Below are positions 1-13,400 of a DNA stretch of 64,000 nt, in pieces. Where the stretch lies: positions 49,696,053-49,760,052 of the forward strand of contig NC_084702.1 of the NCBI RefSeq assembly GCF_028389875.1. The letters are read 5' to 3'. The notes beneath the pieces were generated by a model. The model saw only the letters and a list, made by a program, of their open reading frames with translations. It ran no database searches and was not told the origin of the DNA. Position numbers and translations under genes: made by a program. This DNA comes from Rhea pennata (Eukaryota; Chordata; Aves; Rheiformes; Rheidae). Position 1 is the first letter of the stretch, and each line of letters begins with the position of its first letter.

Positions 1-461
1 GGTTCTAATGTTATAGATGTCTGTTTGCACAAAAAAAAAAACAGTAGGTATTTGCAGCAGTTGCCTATCTCAGACCATGCTATGGAAGAAACATCTTTTA
101 TCTGATCCATACTGCAAGAAATACAAAACACAATAAAGATACCTGTAACACTTGCAATATTCATACAGTAGAGACTGAATATCCCTCAGAGCCATGATTC
201 TATTCCTTATCAGTACATGTCTGAATATTCTTATACACTATACAACATCACTTTTAGGAGAAGTCACTTTTTTTTAGGCATCTTGTGAACTGATTTTAAA
301 AAGTCCATGCTGGAAATTGCAGTGATTTTAATTGAAGAACTTCATTTAAACAAGATCAAAGTGCTTCATTCTGTATTTCCAATGGAACAGTAAATTCAAA
401 CTTCTAGACTCAAAGTAAAGTGATCTGAAAAGGAGAGTTGCAGAAAAGATGGGGTTTGATG

Positions 462-725
462 CTTGTCAGAGGTTCACCATGGAATAATACAAGGCAACAG
501 TCACCAGTTACAGCAAGAGAAATTCAAACTGAACCCCCCTATAGGGGTTAAACATTGGATGCCCAGGACAGCTGTGGAATGCCCATCCCTGGAGATATTC
601 AAAACCTCAGCAGACAAAGCCTGAGCAACCTGATCTAACTTTGAAGTGGATCTGCTCTGAGAAAGAGGTTAGAGTTAATGGTTTCCAGAGGTTCCCTCCA
701 AAACAAATTTTTCTACGATTCTTTC
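462..725 (+). mobile_element. CR1 LINE, 3'-terminal fragment
   Basis: The stretch reads as the diverged 3' end of an avian CR1 element in the sense direction. Landmarks in order are a block like the CR1 'ggcaacgggcacaaact' segment near 494, 'tggagatattcaaaac' near 590-605, 'cctgagcaacctgatct' near 620-636, and 'ccagaggttccctcca' near 684-700. It ends close to a degenerate 'attct' tail near 718-725. It is 5'-truncated, as is usual for CR1, and contains no usable reading frame. Confidence 0.85.
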
Positions 726-1462
726 TGCAAAATGTCCTTATTTCATAAAATTAACATTTTACCACATCTATAGTCAATTCTAGTTCTGTGTTTTGTTGTT
801 GTTACTAAGTAGTTTTGCCTAAAATGCAAAATTCTTTTAGATGTTCCACTATCTCTACAACTTCGCTTCGCATGTGGTTTCAACAAAACTACTACCATGA
901 ACGTTCACTTACATTTTGTAATGAAGGACACAAAATCCAGGTCTTCAGAGGAACAAGTCTCCTTCGACTAGTCTTCCAATAACAAAAGAGACACTGTCTT
1001 CTCAACTCAACAGAAGCCTGGACTAGAGCAACAGAAAGTAGTCTTTCAGTTCCACAACTGCCCATGAGAAACTATTCTTCCTGAAGGCATTCACAAACTA
1101 CATAATAATAAATAACATGAGTGACAGGATTTTAGAATAATTTTTGTGCTACCGACAGTAACTTGTAATAGAAGTAGTAGAAAAAGAGAGAATTGGTAGA
1201 GCATTTTTAACTTTCTTTGCAACAGCATGAGATGAGAAATCAGTCTTCTTTCCCAGAATATTAATTATGCAAAGTCAAAAATACATTTTAAGGTTCAGAA
1301 ATCTCCCCCTCTTTTTGCCTTTTAAGTAGTAAACAAAATTTTTCAAGCCAATTCTTTTGATCCAACAGATAGGGCATAAGTTATCCTGTCCCACAAGAAT
1401 TTTCTTCAAAATTTTCTATCCTAGATTTTAGCAAACATATTTTTCCATGTATAAATGGCAAC

Positions 1463-1488
1463 ATATATGTATATATATATATATATAT
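1463..1488. repeat. (TA)n microsatellite
   Basis: Short alternating TA tract with one G interruption, followed directly by a GCATGTGTGT stretch. Confidence 0.9.
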
Positions 1489-2072
1489 GCATGTGTGTCT
1501 CTAAAAAGACCAACTTGAACTTCAATATGTGAAAAACTCAATCACCTCTGCAAGAATTTTGAAAGCATTTTTAAAAGATATATTTTTACAATTTTAGCAA
1601 ATTTTCAGATTTTTTCCTTCACTTAAAAATGCATTTTCATTACAAGAATGAATGGAATATATTTCTTTGACTAAAATGATAGTGCTTTGGATTCTGATGT
1701 TCTCTCAGCTTTGTTATACCTTTTCTATGGATTTGTGCAAAAATGCATAAGTAGAAAATCACCTCACATTCTACATTTCTTGACAGTGTTGTATCTTCAA
1801 TTTTTCTCTCAACTATTGAGCTCTTTTAAAAAAAAATCATAAATGAAAGCACATTTTACTGCTAACTGATCTTTCTTATGACTACAAAAACAATGACCAC
1901 AAAGCACTCAGTTTCATGGAACTCTGTTACTCCATTTGTTTCAAATCCTGTCAATATTGCCCTTTTAAAAAATTATTTGGGCTTGTTGTATCTGGTGGGA
2001 ATAGAATGAGATAATAACCTTCTGAGCAGTGCTGATTCATTCTCATGCCTTTCGTTCATTCTTACTGCCATT

Positions 2073-2075
<3 letters not shown>

Positions 2076-2103
<28 letters not shown>
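2076..2103. repeat. A28 homopolymer
   Basis: Uninterrupted run of 28 A followed by a purine-rich GGAAAAGAAAGAAAGG stretch. It could be the decayed tail of an old retroposed copy, but I recognise no body upstream. Confidence 0.9.
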
Positions 2104-2105
<2 letters not shown>

Positions 2106-4461
2106 AAAAGAAAGAAAGGCAAGGTCAGTCCCATAATTTGCCTTTTTTTTTAATCTTGAAAACAATCTCCTTTTTTTGATTACAAGTAATTTCAGCAAAT
2201 TTTATTTTTACTTGGCAAATGATTTTGTGATACTGCCTCTGGGAAAGATCTTTGCACAGTTTATAAGTTTTTTTTCCCCCCACATTTCTTCTCTCTATTG
2301 CCTTTTTCATTTTTCCCCTAAGATTACTGCCACATCTTACAACCCTAATGAAAGGTATCATCTAGGCCTATTCTGATAGATAAGGTAGGTAGGTACATAT
2401 CTTCCAGTCAATTAGTGGTCTTTAAGTCTCTCATTCTTGATAATAATTGGTGTTGATAGGTGATAGTTATTTCAAATACCAATTTGGAGTTTATAAAACA
2501 AATTATGTCCTTACTGAAAAGAAAATTTGACTTACAAACACATGAGGACAGAAGCAGGAAAAGGCATCTGCAGATCCATCAGTCAGGCCCTAAACACCAA
2601 TTCAAATAACTAGTGGTCAGAGAAACGCCATTTAAGCCAAATCTTTTTAAAGAACTAGTTATTCTTCTTCAAAAGGAAAAGAAATAAAAAGTATGAATAA
2701 CTCAGGAACTCCAAAGAAACCTTTGGAGCTGGTCTCCTTTGTGGTGTAGGTCAGAAGATTTTTCTAGGATTTGTCCTTAGTCACACTTAGTCCTTTTAAA
2801 TAATGTCGTATCATTCACTGACTCTTCCTTCACCAGTTCTAAGATCTGAGAGGCTCAGAATTCAACTCTTTTTCCTCTTTCTTTTTTTGTACAAGAAGCA
2901 GTAGATAACTCTACTCCTTTTATAGGCCAGCTTTTATTACCCCTTTGATAGAAGGGGCAGAAACTTTATGAGGCTTCTCCTCCCTTACACATTCTTCTAC
3001 CATTTGCAGGTATAATAGGTTTAAGTTATGTCCTATAATAACATGAGCTTTATTTTTTACAGCAAATATTCTAAAATAGTCCTATTTCTAAAAATCAGTG
3101 CCCATTTAGTCAGAGCTTTTCACTTATCCAGAATTCAACTGATGAAGGTCCTACTTTAAGTTGTGCTGCCTTATTGTTCAGTAAAATCATATAGGAATCT
3201 GCCTTGTCTGATTTGTAAAGTCTTTTGTAAGTAGCTGTATCGCCATTTTCCACAATACTACTAGGTAGCAGATATCATGAACTCTAAATAGAGTGTCTGA
3301 AATAAATAACTTCACATAAAATATTTAAAATAATAATTAGCCCCAAATCACAGCTTATTATATGCTAATACTGTGGCTTGTATGCAAAACTAGCTAATAT
3401 TGATACCTATGAATACACATTTAATATCTTAATTCTCTAATAATATATTTTAATTTCATTAGTTGCATTCCAGAACCAATATCCAATGATTCCAACATGT
3501 ATAACACTAAGTTTGGGTTTAGCGCTACAATATCTGCATATATCGCGTATAAATCAGTCTCCTCTAGTCATTGTTTCATCTCTTCTTTGTTGTGGCAAAT
3601 AAGATAAAAACGGTTAATAATATCAAAATAGATTTCTCTTTTAGCCACAAAATTAGCTTTTCCTTTGCTATATTTACACCTTCTATTCCTCTGGGCTTCT
3701 GCTCTTTGGGATGCAGCCAGTTTCTGAAACTGTGCAGCAAGGGCTTATTGATGCCTATAAAATCTAGTGCCCAGCTTCCTCTTTTTTCTGCAACTACTCC
3801 ATTTCATGAAACAGTGCAAAATTATCTTTTTCAAGACTTATTTTTTTTTATAAACATTTTGATGCCTCTAAAGTATAAAAAATTTGTCCATAGGGTGATT
3901 TTAATTTATTTACATTCAATATATATGTTTTCTTAATAACCTTTTATGGAATCTTCAGTTACTACATCAAGTTCTGTATCTGTACCCAACCTGTAAGTAA
4001 TGAGGCTTATATCATGTTCAAGTTAATACTCCTAGCTGATCTTTGGACAGTTCTACAAATAATTCTCCATAGTGTGTAGCTACTGTCTCCTTCACTGGAT
4101 CCGTATTTCTTTGGATACGGATAGTTTGGTCTTAGGCAAATACAGTATGTGTTTACACTTGCAAAATGCTTTTGTTTTCTGTGAACCTAGCAGCTCTGTA
4201 CAAACACAGGACGCTGTTCTGGCTGCAGTTCTTCATGCTGCTTCTTTAAAATATGCTCCATTTGCATTCTGTAGTCTTCTATCTAAGCTTCTGCTTTGCC
4301 TAGCATATTGCTATGGGTTTGACATTTGCAGTCCAACTTGGCACTTATTTTCCTTCCAAGCCTAATCTATTTTGATTCTTATATAGCAGTCTAGCAATTT
4401 ATTATTACTTTCTTCTAGCCTTTCCCCTCCTCCTACAAATTTTAGTTAGGATCTTCTAGCA

Positions 4462-4530
4462 TTCTTTTTTTTTTCCCTTAATTCTTCTTCTTTTCTTTTT
4501 TTCTTTTTTTTTTTTTTTTTGGGGGGGGGG
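4462..4530. repeat. Polypyrimidine tract ending in T17-G10
   Basis: About 58 nearly pure pyrimidines on the + strand, ending in 17 T (4504-4520) and switching abruptly to 10 G (4521-4530). Such T/G junctions are prone to length variation and sequencing error. Confidence 0.9.
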
Positions 4531-4540
4531 ATCTCTGATT

Positions 4541-4578
4541 ATAATTATGTTTAAAATAAGATAATTATGTTTAAAATA
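4541..4578. repeat. Two-copy 20-bp tandem repeat
   Basis: The 18-mer ATAATTATGTTTAAAATA occurs at 4541-4558 and again at 4561-4578, giving a 20-bp period. A degenerate third copy (AATGTTTAAAACA) follows near 4584. Confidence 0.85.
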
Positions 4579-5636
4579 CAGAAAATGTTTAAAACAAGGA
4601 TCCATAAGCCCTACAAACCAGCTTAGCAGATTTACCTATGCTATAAATGCTTTAAATCTTTCCCTCCCAAGAACTGCAAGGGGCAGTTTTACCATTTCAA
4701 AATTGCTCAACTTTCTTAAGCTATGTCTATTAACTGACCTACTTTGCCTTATTTAAATACAGACTGCTCAAAAAAGTAACTACCTTTTGCACTCAATCTT
4801 TTTCATTACCACTTGGTTTCATAACGAACAAATTTCTTATTTAGACTTAATTAAATGATCTGCTACATATTCACAGAATTTGGGCTTCTCTGGAGACTTT
4901 GCTTTCTCTGTGTTTTAGCTACCATCTTCTGGTTCTACTTTCATTTCTAGTATCATATATTAGCAGATAAGGATACAATGCATCATTAATGAGAACTGTG
5001 AGGACTGTTAAACACTAATGCTAATGTTAGAGGAAAAAGCTGATGAGAGAGGAAAGAGATTCGAGTTTCTCTGCAAGGCTGACTAATTGACAACTGCTAA
5101 CTAGAACTGTTTGATCTAGACTCTCCAGAGGATATCACATTGTAACCCCAGCCATTTAATGGAATGATTACTTACATACATACTATCCTTAGGAATTTTG
5201 ACCATGGAATAATGCTGTACCTCTTAACATACTAGTTACATTTTGAATCCCCCTCAAAGAGGTTACATTTTAATTCACCATTGGAAAAAAAAGGAAAGAA
5301 AAAGAAAAGCAAAGAAAAAATTCTACACACTCTAGCACATCAAAGAGCTCAGTGGTTGGGCACACACTTATGTTTAAATTTCAGTTAAAAACAGCCATGT
5401 AACTCTGCAGTTAACAGATAGGAAATTGCTCATTTTAAAATCATTAATTTTCTAAATAATTTACAGTGCCATTTTGTAAGATTAAAAATAGTTTTAATCA
5501 GAATAGTTCCTAGAAACTTATACAGCTATACAAGAAGATAAAGAAGTGTACTTCATCATATCAAGGACTAAATTTTTATAAAGTTTAAAAGAAATAAACA
5601 GACTTGTAGTAGACCTCTTCAAGTGTGACTACGTAA

Positions 5637-5880
5637 GCATGTTTGTCATCTCTGACCCTTTTGGCATAAGGGATGGGAGTTTGCTTTGAGGATTTGAACA
5701 GGACCCAACTTAAGAGACGCAGGAGGAATAACTAGGAATTAACTGTCGCACAGTTGGCTAGTGCATTCCCATATCCCCTCAAATCTTTAAGGCAAGAATA
5801 AAGAATTGCTGATTTTGTAAATAATTTAAATCTTTGGCTCTTTGTCTAGTCCTGCAGGGAATTGTACATGTGTGTGTCTG
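5637..5880 (+). mobile_element. Possible solo LTR remnant (weak)
   Basis: The block near 5790-5865 has the look of a retroviral LTR 3' half: an AATAAA signal near 5796, then a T-rich segment, a 'ctttggctctttgtctagtcctgcaggga' type end, and a TG-rich boundary. I cannot define the left edge or a target-site duplication, and I recognise no internal retroviral sequence nearby. The call rests on overall pattern only, and the stretch may be ordinary unique DNA. Confidence 0.25.
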
Positions 5881-8037
5881 GTATCAATATGACCTACCCT
5901 GTTCTACATAAAAGCAACCAAGATTCCAACTCATAGTAATTTGGATGCCCTCTGCTGAACCTTCTCTGGTGGCACAGATGGTTGCTGAATACCAATGCCC
6001 ATTGCACACTTTGTTGTTGGTGAAGAATGACACACCTGACTGTAATCAAATGGATGAAGAGACTGTGAACAGCTGACTGTGGTTGTTTCTCGTCTAGGAA
6101 AAAGAGGCGGGGAGGGGGGAGCTCTTTTATGCGAGCTCAATTCATCACATTTAGATCCAGATTTCAGTACAGGAATGATTCTATGAGAATCACAGCCTGT
6201 ATGCAAGTATAAGATTTAAATTACAGTTATATTTTGAAACTTCAGAGATTCTGATACAAGGAATGGTGCATGGGGGAAGGGAAAGAATCATACATGTAAA
6301 TGCAGCATGCCACGTGGTCTCTCCTGTCACCAAATGTCAGAAATAACTCTCTCTTCCAATCTAAACCAGTGCTCCTGTATGTTATCCATATACCAACATC
6401 TCTGGCCCAATGACTGTTGATTTTACACATAGGTCAAAAAAAAAGGAGCAAGAAGCACCCTCATCTCATAGCAGTGGCAATTAGAGCCTTATTTCTGTGA
6501 GACAGAGCATTGCAAGTTTTAATACCTTCGGGTGAGGAAGGCTACTAGGTTAGGTGGCATGTGCTGTAAAAAGTCTATGATACAAGCAGGGGAAATACTC
6601 ATGCTTTTTAAAAGCAAAGTGTGAGCTCCGCTTTGCTTCTGAAAGATGTTTTAGGCACCAGTTGAAACAGAAATCATTTCAGGTAAGCAGTGAGTAAAGC
6701 ACCTAATTCACAGCTGCTATGTCTAAATTCCTTTCCTTTTCTTGTTCAGTCCTTCCCTGCTAACTTGCTTCATGCAGCTCAAAATATTTGAGATTCTGGG
6801 TCCTTCCTGGGAAGCTTTTCTTCACTGCAGTGCTTAAAAAAGGCTCTGGTTTGCAGGTCTGCAAACACAGAAGTTAGGCATTGCAACTCTCACTCTAGTG
6901 GCACCAGGGTAACTTTTTTGGATTTAGTCCAGAAACAGCATATGGGAAGATAAAGAGTGACAACAGATGAATAATGGGCAGACAGAGCTATAGTGTTGAG
7001 AAAGGAGAATTGGAAAAAGATAAAGACAAAAAGCAAAGGTAAATAAAAAGAGAAAGCCAATGAGAACAGGGGTAACAACACTGGAGAAAAGCCACACGGA
7101 AGTTCCATCTCAGAAATGAACAGAGGAGAAAAGTGAATAAAAAAAACTGAAACCAACACCATAAGTGAGAAGACAAGAAGAGACAGAAGGCTACCCTAAG
7201 AGACATTCTAAGTAGAAAACACTACTTCCAAAAGAATCAAAATAGTGAAGAAACAGCATGTCAACATTCATTGGAGGAAAAATCAGGCTGACAGTTAAAT
7301 GAATTATTGAACTTTGTTAGCTGTAAAATAAAAATAACATACACACCAAGACATACATCCTTCTTTCCAAGTCTAGGCTGACTTACAGCCCTAAGCAGCA
7401 TGCATACAAGATGAATCACAACCTCTTCCCCTAGTAAGGTCTAATTAACATGAAAGAAGCATAACTTGAAAAAAGCAAACTATATTTAGCAACTATACAG
7501 CTAGAACAACTGGTACAATTTTGTATTTTAATAATAATCATAACAGACTGAATGTATATATTATTTTTCCCTACAGTGTCTTATTTAAGAATCTAACTTA
7601 GGTGCTCTGAATTGTCCCCAGAGGCAATCACATACCTCTATTAACACCATAAAATATGTAAGATAAACTTAGTCCTCTAAATAGTATATAAATCAAATGC
7701 CACAGAATTAAATGAATACTTCTGTGATAAAACTACTGGAGTATCTAATTTAACGAACAGTAGTAGTATATGCAGTAAATGAAGTAGTATGTGAAGGACA
7801 AGACTGTTACTTGCTCAGTATGTATTCATGCAGGCAAACTGGACAAAACGTATTGTTGCACCCCACGTCCCATCTGTTACTTCTGGAGCAAGGGATAAAC
7901 TCCGAGACCCAGAGTTACTGCCCCTCAGTACTGCTTAGGAACCAAAACTAAAATTACTTCCAAGTAGAAAACACAAAAATTCATATTCCTGTGGATGTTC
8001 AGGAATTTGACTTTAGAAATACGCCATTAATTCAGTA

Positions 8038-8041
<4 letters not shown>

Positions 8042-8095
<54 letters not shown>
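8042..8095. repeat. (TA)27 microsatellite
   Basis: 54 bp of uninterrupted TA dinucleotides, long enough to extrude a cruciform and likely to be polymorphic. Confidence 0.97.
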
Positions 8096-8099
<4 letters not shown>

Positions 8100-10300
8100 G
8101 GTATTACAAGAAGTGCCTATAAATTTACAGTAGTAAACAGAATCCCAGGTTACATTAGAAAATGGGATTAGGCTTCCTCTCTCCTCTGAGTTGATAATAG
8201 TCCACAAGGATTTCAGTTAAAGAAGTCTGTTAGCTGCTCTGAAAAGTACTGCTGGAGTTGTTTTTGCCTTTACTGTGAATAATGAGTAGGCTTTCTGCTT
8301 GTAGACTGCCAACAGTTTGCACAGGGTCAAAATGTTTTCAGTAGAACAGATTTAGAATTGGAGGGAATACCTTCAGTGAAAAGGTTTAAGATCTCATGGT
8401 TCTGAGCAGAAGAAAAAAAAAAAAAAAGAAGTAACTTACGTAGATGGCAGCAGAAAGCCTACAGTGCTGTTCAGATGAGCCTGCCTGGGCTCGGCAATAA
8501 GAAATAAAGATTTTCTTACTTTCTCTCTCTCTCTTTTTTTTTTTTTTTAAAGGAGTATCTCTCCAAAGATACATCAAAGTTTTTTAAAAAACTGATCATG
8601 ATCACACTTAAAGAGACCACTTCCAGGAGAAGAGAGTACCTGTCATTAAGAGTAGATTTTTTGAGACACCAGGCTTCTATTCCACGCTCCAAAATAAGCC
8701 AAGAAATTTTCATAATACCTCAGGATAAGAGATACTGGGCTATTTTGGAAATCTAGCCACTAGAAGTGTCTTTGTTTCCAGCAAAGTTTCAGTCCATAGC
8801 TATTTTAATCATTTTTTATCCAAAAAACAGAAATCAATTTTTAGTAGCAAAATTATATAATCCACTTAAATCCTGCTACAACCTTTGTATGAATAATTCA
8901 CAAAAGATAGTTTTGTCAGCTATTGTAAAAACAGTTTCCTAAGGACTAAAAATATTCCTTAATAAGAGTAGCACTAGAAAAGTCTTTCGTAACACCTCCT
9001 ATACCTGAAGAGGTTTTTTTTCCTTTCAGTCTGAGGCTATAAATACCAGAAATTAGGGGTTTTACATAAACTGATAATCAAACTTCCCTCCCTTGCCTAG
9101 CTTTAGGCTACCTGTTCCTCTGACAACAGCAATGCTTCTCAGACAGCTGCTTTTACTACAATTCTGATTAATCTTTCAGTCCACACCCCTTTTCTCTAAA
9201 TTCTGATGACCAATTGAATCAAGAATTTACCTCTTTTTGTCAGGGTCAAATAGGGCCACTGCATCTCACTACACTGATGCTTTGCAAGCTATTTAAAATT
9301 CTAAGCCTCTGCAGTCCTTGCTTAAGTAACCTTCCCATAGCCACCAGAAATATAAATGGACCCATAACAGTATGACTGAATCAACACATCAGTATTTTTT
9401 CCCTGACTGAAATTTGTAAGAAGGCAGCTTAAAATGACAAGCAAGGTCTTACATATTTTGTACGAAGTGTATCTGCTGGCATCAATGCTCCTACAAATAC
9501 TCTTACCAGCTGGGCTGGCTGTAGCTGAGCCAGTTCCTCTGCTGAGCAGCAGCATGACCTCTAGCTATCAAAGATTACAACAGCATAAAATTCTCACTTT
9601 TCAGCCTGATGCTGAGCAGTATGAAAAAAAGTACTGCTCTAGGCCCTGATGTGCTGGGAAAAGGCACTGTAGAAAGCTACAGTATCTGGCTGTGAGGTAC
9701 ACGTCTACCTTCTTACTAATGTCCAACATATAAATTAATGTTATAATACTTCATGCATTACATAAACTGTAATATCTAGTGATTGACTGATTAACCTCAC
9801 GTTTCACTTCAGGCATCAGCTCTAAGATTTACGGTGTGCAAGCCTCAACAGAGTTTCCTTGCTCCTTTCTACTTTCACAGTTTTGCATCTCATACTATTC
9901 CCTTTTATTCCCTCTCCTAATGACTTGTTACAATTACTCACTTCTCCCTCAGAGCAGGATCTGGAAACAGAAGTGTAGAGCTCAGCTCTCAGATCTGGCA
10001 TATGGTGAGCTGCCTACAGACTCAATACCACTCTTGATTTTTGTCAGGATACATTCCAGGTAAAAACTAAAGTGCAAGGGCAAAACAGCACTTTGCACAT
10101 TTCTACAATTTGAATAGAAAAAAAAGGAGCATCTTTAGTGTAAATTTGAAAGGACATCAGCAGCACCACCGCCTTCTGGACAGGTACAAGTAATAGGGGC
10201 ACAATAGGGTTCCATCAGGTAATACAGAGATTTTTCATCAGGGCAAACAACATCCTCAATACCCTACAGAGTCAGTTCCTCAGGTGCAAAGCTGACTCAC

Positions 10301-10460
10301 CAGCTGCCTCATGGAGGAAGGCAGAGTCATATGAGATTATTCTGGCAGAGGCAATCCTGGCAATGGTCCCACACGTACCTGCCACCAATTTCACCTTCTC
10401 AGCAGAGCCAACTGCCTTGAAGATGTGCACGCTGACAGAATTTACAAGACACTGACTCTT
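10301..10460 (-). other. Exon-like segment with consensus splice sites
   Basis: On the - strand a pyrimidine-rich tract ending in TTTTGCAG (+ positions about 10461-10490) abuts a 160-nt segment. That segment ends CAGCTG and is followed by the strong donor GTGAGT (+ positions 10295-10300). One frame is open through the whole segment. The translation includes the run KAVGSAEKVKLVAGTCGT, which I do not recognise. It could be an exon of an antisense lncRNA or of an unknown coding gene, or a chance pairing of splice-like sites. No expression evidence can be drawn from sequence. Confidence 0.25.
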
Positions 10461-13400
10461 CTGCAAAATGCACAGGGACAGAAGGCTCTAAAAACAGCCA
10501 CGTTCATGCCATTCAGAGAGACACAGACACCCTCTTCACTTACTATGACTAGAATGACATGACAGAAGAGAAAATTAATGGTAGCGGAAAGTGTGTTTTC
10601 TGGTAGCACTATGTTAAAGGAAGGAATATGTTTTAAAAATAGCAAGAAGAGGCCTGTTTCAAACTGTTTCATGGTTCTATGATAAATGATTAAAGAACAC
10701 CAACATGTGTATTTTGAAAGGGTTTGATTTAACAAGTGGTAAAAGTAGCAGATTGTGGGTTTTTTTTTTTTTTTCCAGTATAAAGAGACATGGATGACAG
10801 TCTAGAAGACAAAAAGAGATTGCAGTAAATGAGGCTGAAAATATCAAACAGTGCAAACAAGGGTCCATGGCAGAAATAAAGGTGATAGTCTTTCCAGAAG
10901 TGATCTAAAGGAAAACCTGGCAGATGATAATCTCAGTATCAGTGATGGGAGAGAAGGCCAGCCCAAAATAACACCAAAAGCGAAAGCAAGTTTACAACAG
11001 GAATAGTGGACAAGAGTCATGTCACCGAAGACAACACAGAACTCAGAATGCGATAAACAAAGCTTTCTTGAAGTATTTTGTTTCATTCCAGATAATGCAG
11101 AATCACTTGCCTGCCTCCTATATTCCAGCTGCACAGCTGATGGCACAACTAATGCTCTTTTCTGACCAAGACAATTGGTCTCGAATGCTGTTGTGGTTTA
11201 CTACTGATGGTTGCAACTATTACCAGAGCCATATATCTACTGATGCAAGATCATCGAATATATATTTAATGTAAACTTGGCAGCATTCAAATATTTACAG
11301 CAAACTTGAGATCAGTTATCTAACTTAGGACCCCAAACAGTTGCTTGTTTACTCTGCCTTCTCCACAATAGAGCAAACTACAAGTTAATTGAGCTCAAAA
11401 GCTTCTGTAAGTCTGCGTGAAAGCCATCATGCCAAGCAAATCGAAAGTTTAGAACTGAGGTAAATATTGCTCTGAATGATTGTACACAAGAAGCTTTGAA
11501 ACCAGTAATACCCCATCTAAAAAAGCATTCTCCAGTAGAATAATAATCTTCTTGTAGATATGATGCCCTATGATCTGTAAACTCTAGAATAAGACCTGAA
11601 ACAGAGAGAAACAACCACTACACAACAGTAGTAGTGAAATCTATTAGCAGGAGTAAAGCATTGACTTCACATACACCTGGCCACCTACTGCAGGACAGCA
11701 CAGCTGGAACTAGCACAATATTCCAGAGATTTATCTTGATACCTCCCCACCTCCACGAGCATGAGCGTCCAGTGTCTAATCTAAAAAGATTAAACTCTTA
11801 CATAAATTCAAGTTGTTGAACCATGTGTTTTGTGTTAAAGTCCTGTTGGAAATGCATATCAAAAGCATATAAATCCAGAATTTGTCTGACTTGGCTGTTA
11901 GATAGCTCATTCTTCCTTACAGACATTCGACAAAAATATTCATATTTTTTTTCAGGCCACAAAAGTCTTAGGAAAAAAGCAGCCTTACTCTGAGCAAACA
12001 AGAATTTACTTGGGAACACATCAAAAGCCCTACTTTAAATGCTCACTCATATCTGAGAAGCACTGACTTAACTGAGAGGCCCTACCCTACTAGGCACTGG
12101 ACCTCTCATCTGGACATGATGTAAAACTCTGCCCATAGCTAAGTCTGTCCAAAGATCAAATGGTTTAACAAAACATATGCAGAGCTGTGAAAAATGCTTG
12201 GACATTACAACATCACCAAGCTACAGAAAAATGTATAACTAATGCAGTGTCAACATTAACTGTTGTATAGCTATAAAAGGTGCCTGGGAGCGATACTAGC
12301 GTGTGTAACCCTTGTAAGAACACAATGGTACGTCCAAAACAGGGACAGCAGCTTAGTAGAGAGGTGTTGTGCTTTCTTCTGTAGTTTTACAGTCATACAC
12401 AGCTGTTTGGTGCCAAGAGAAAGGCCAAGCATTCTAAGTTGCAGGACTGTCATCTCTGAAAGACTGGAACGCCTTTTAGTTTGCCAGCTACCCTGTGCTT
12501 GCCTCTAAACAGCAGACAAACATTACACTGACGAAACACATACATTCCTGTGTTTAGGGACTGGTATACAGAACTAAAAGGAAAAGTGTGAAAAATACAA
12601 AGCTATATTTAAAGTATAATTTGTGTCATCTTCAAAACAATCTTCATCTTTTTTTTTTCTTTCTGTTGTCAGGATGCTTATTTGTTAGATTGGAGGTCAG
12701 GTTTTTAAGCCAACTTTTCATCCGAAAGTTTGTGTCCATAGAAGCAGGTTTAGATATAGGGAATCCTGTAGCCTTCTCCAGGGTGGCAATCAAACAAATA
12801 TCTTTTCCTTCTCCTGTCTAAATATGCTTACAAATGATGAGGGTGCCAATCGAATCCTTTTTCTGAAGGAGTTTCCTTTAGTCACACATTGGATAAGGCA
12901 GAGTATGTTTTAACTGCTTTTAACAAGCTGCAAAATGAAAATAGCACTCCTTTCTGCCTGCGAAGGGTGAAAGTGAAACCTCAAGGTGAACCCTTTACAT
13001 ACACTGAAACTTAACACTTCCGATAAACGTATATAGGAAACTAAGTGACAAGCAAGTAACACACCCAAACATATTGAGATAATGCATTACACTTATTATT
13101 AGCACTTGAATGTAGATTTGGATAGCAATCAAACATATTCAGGTAGAATGTAGGCTAGGTTTGAGGAATACTGCACTATATATACCCTTCTAGAAACAAG
13201 AACTAATTCAAAGTTATTATACAGCTCAGGTATGAAAAGACCAACTAGAGGATCTCAAGTATCTTCTTTCACTCTGAAGCTTTCCTTTAGCCTTTATATT
13301 GCTACTCTAGAGTTAACTCACTTATACTCTAGGCCCCAAAACAAAAATAAAACACACACACACGCGGGCTGAATACCCAGTTCTGCAATGCAGTTTGTTG

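Noticed and set aside
3571-4365. Two + strand frames (121 and 97 codons) and a protein-like stretch on the - strand near 4020-4110
   Set aside because: I briefly suspected a processed pseudogene on the - strand, but the open run is short, flanked by stops in every frame, and I could not match it to any protein.
10141-10260. Open stretch on the - strand beyond the candidate exon, in another frame
   Set aside because: I considered a frameshifted retrocopy continuing from 10301-10460, but could not identify a parent protein. The strong donor between the two blocks fits an exon boundary better.
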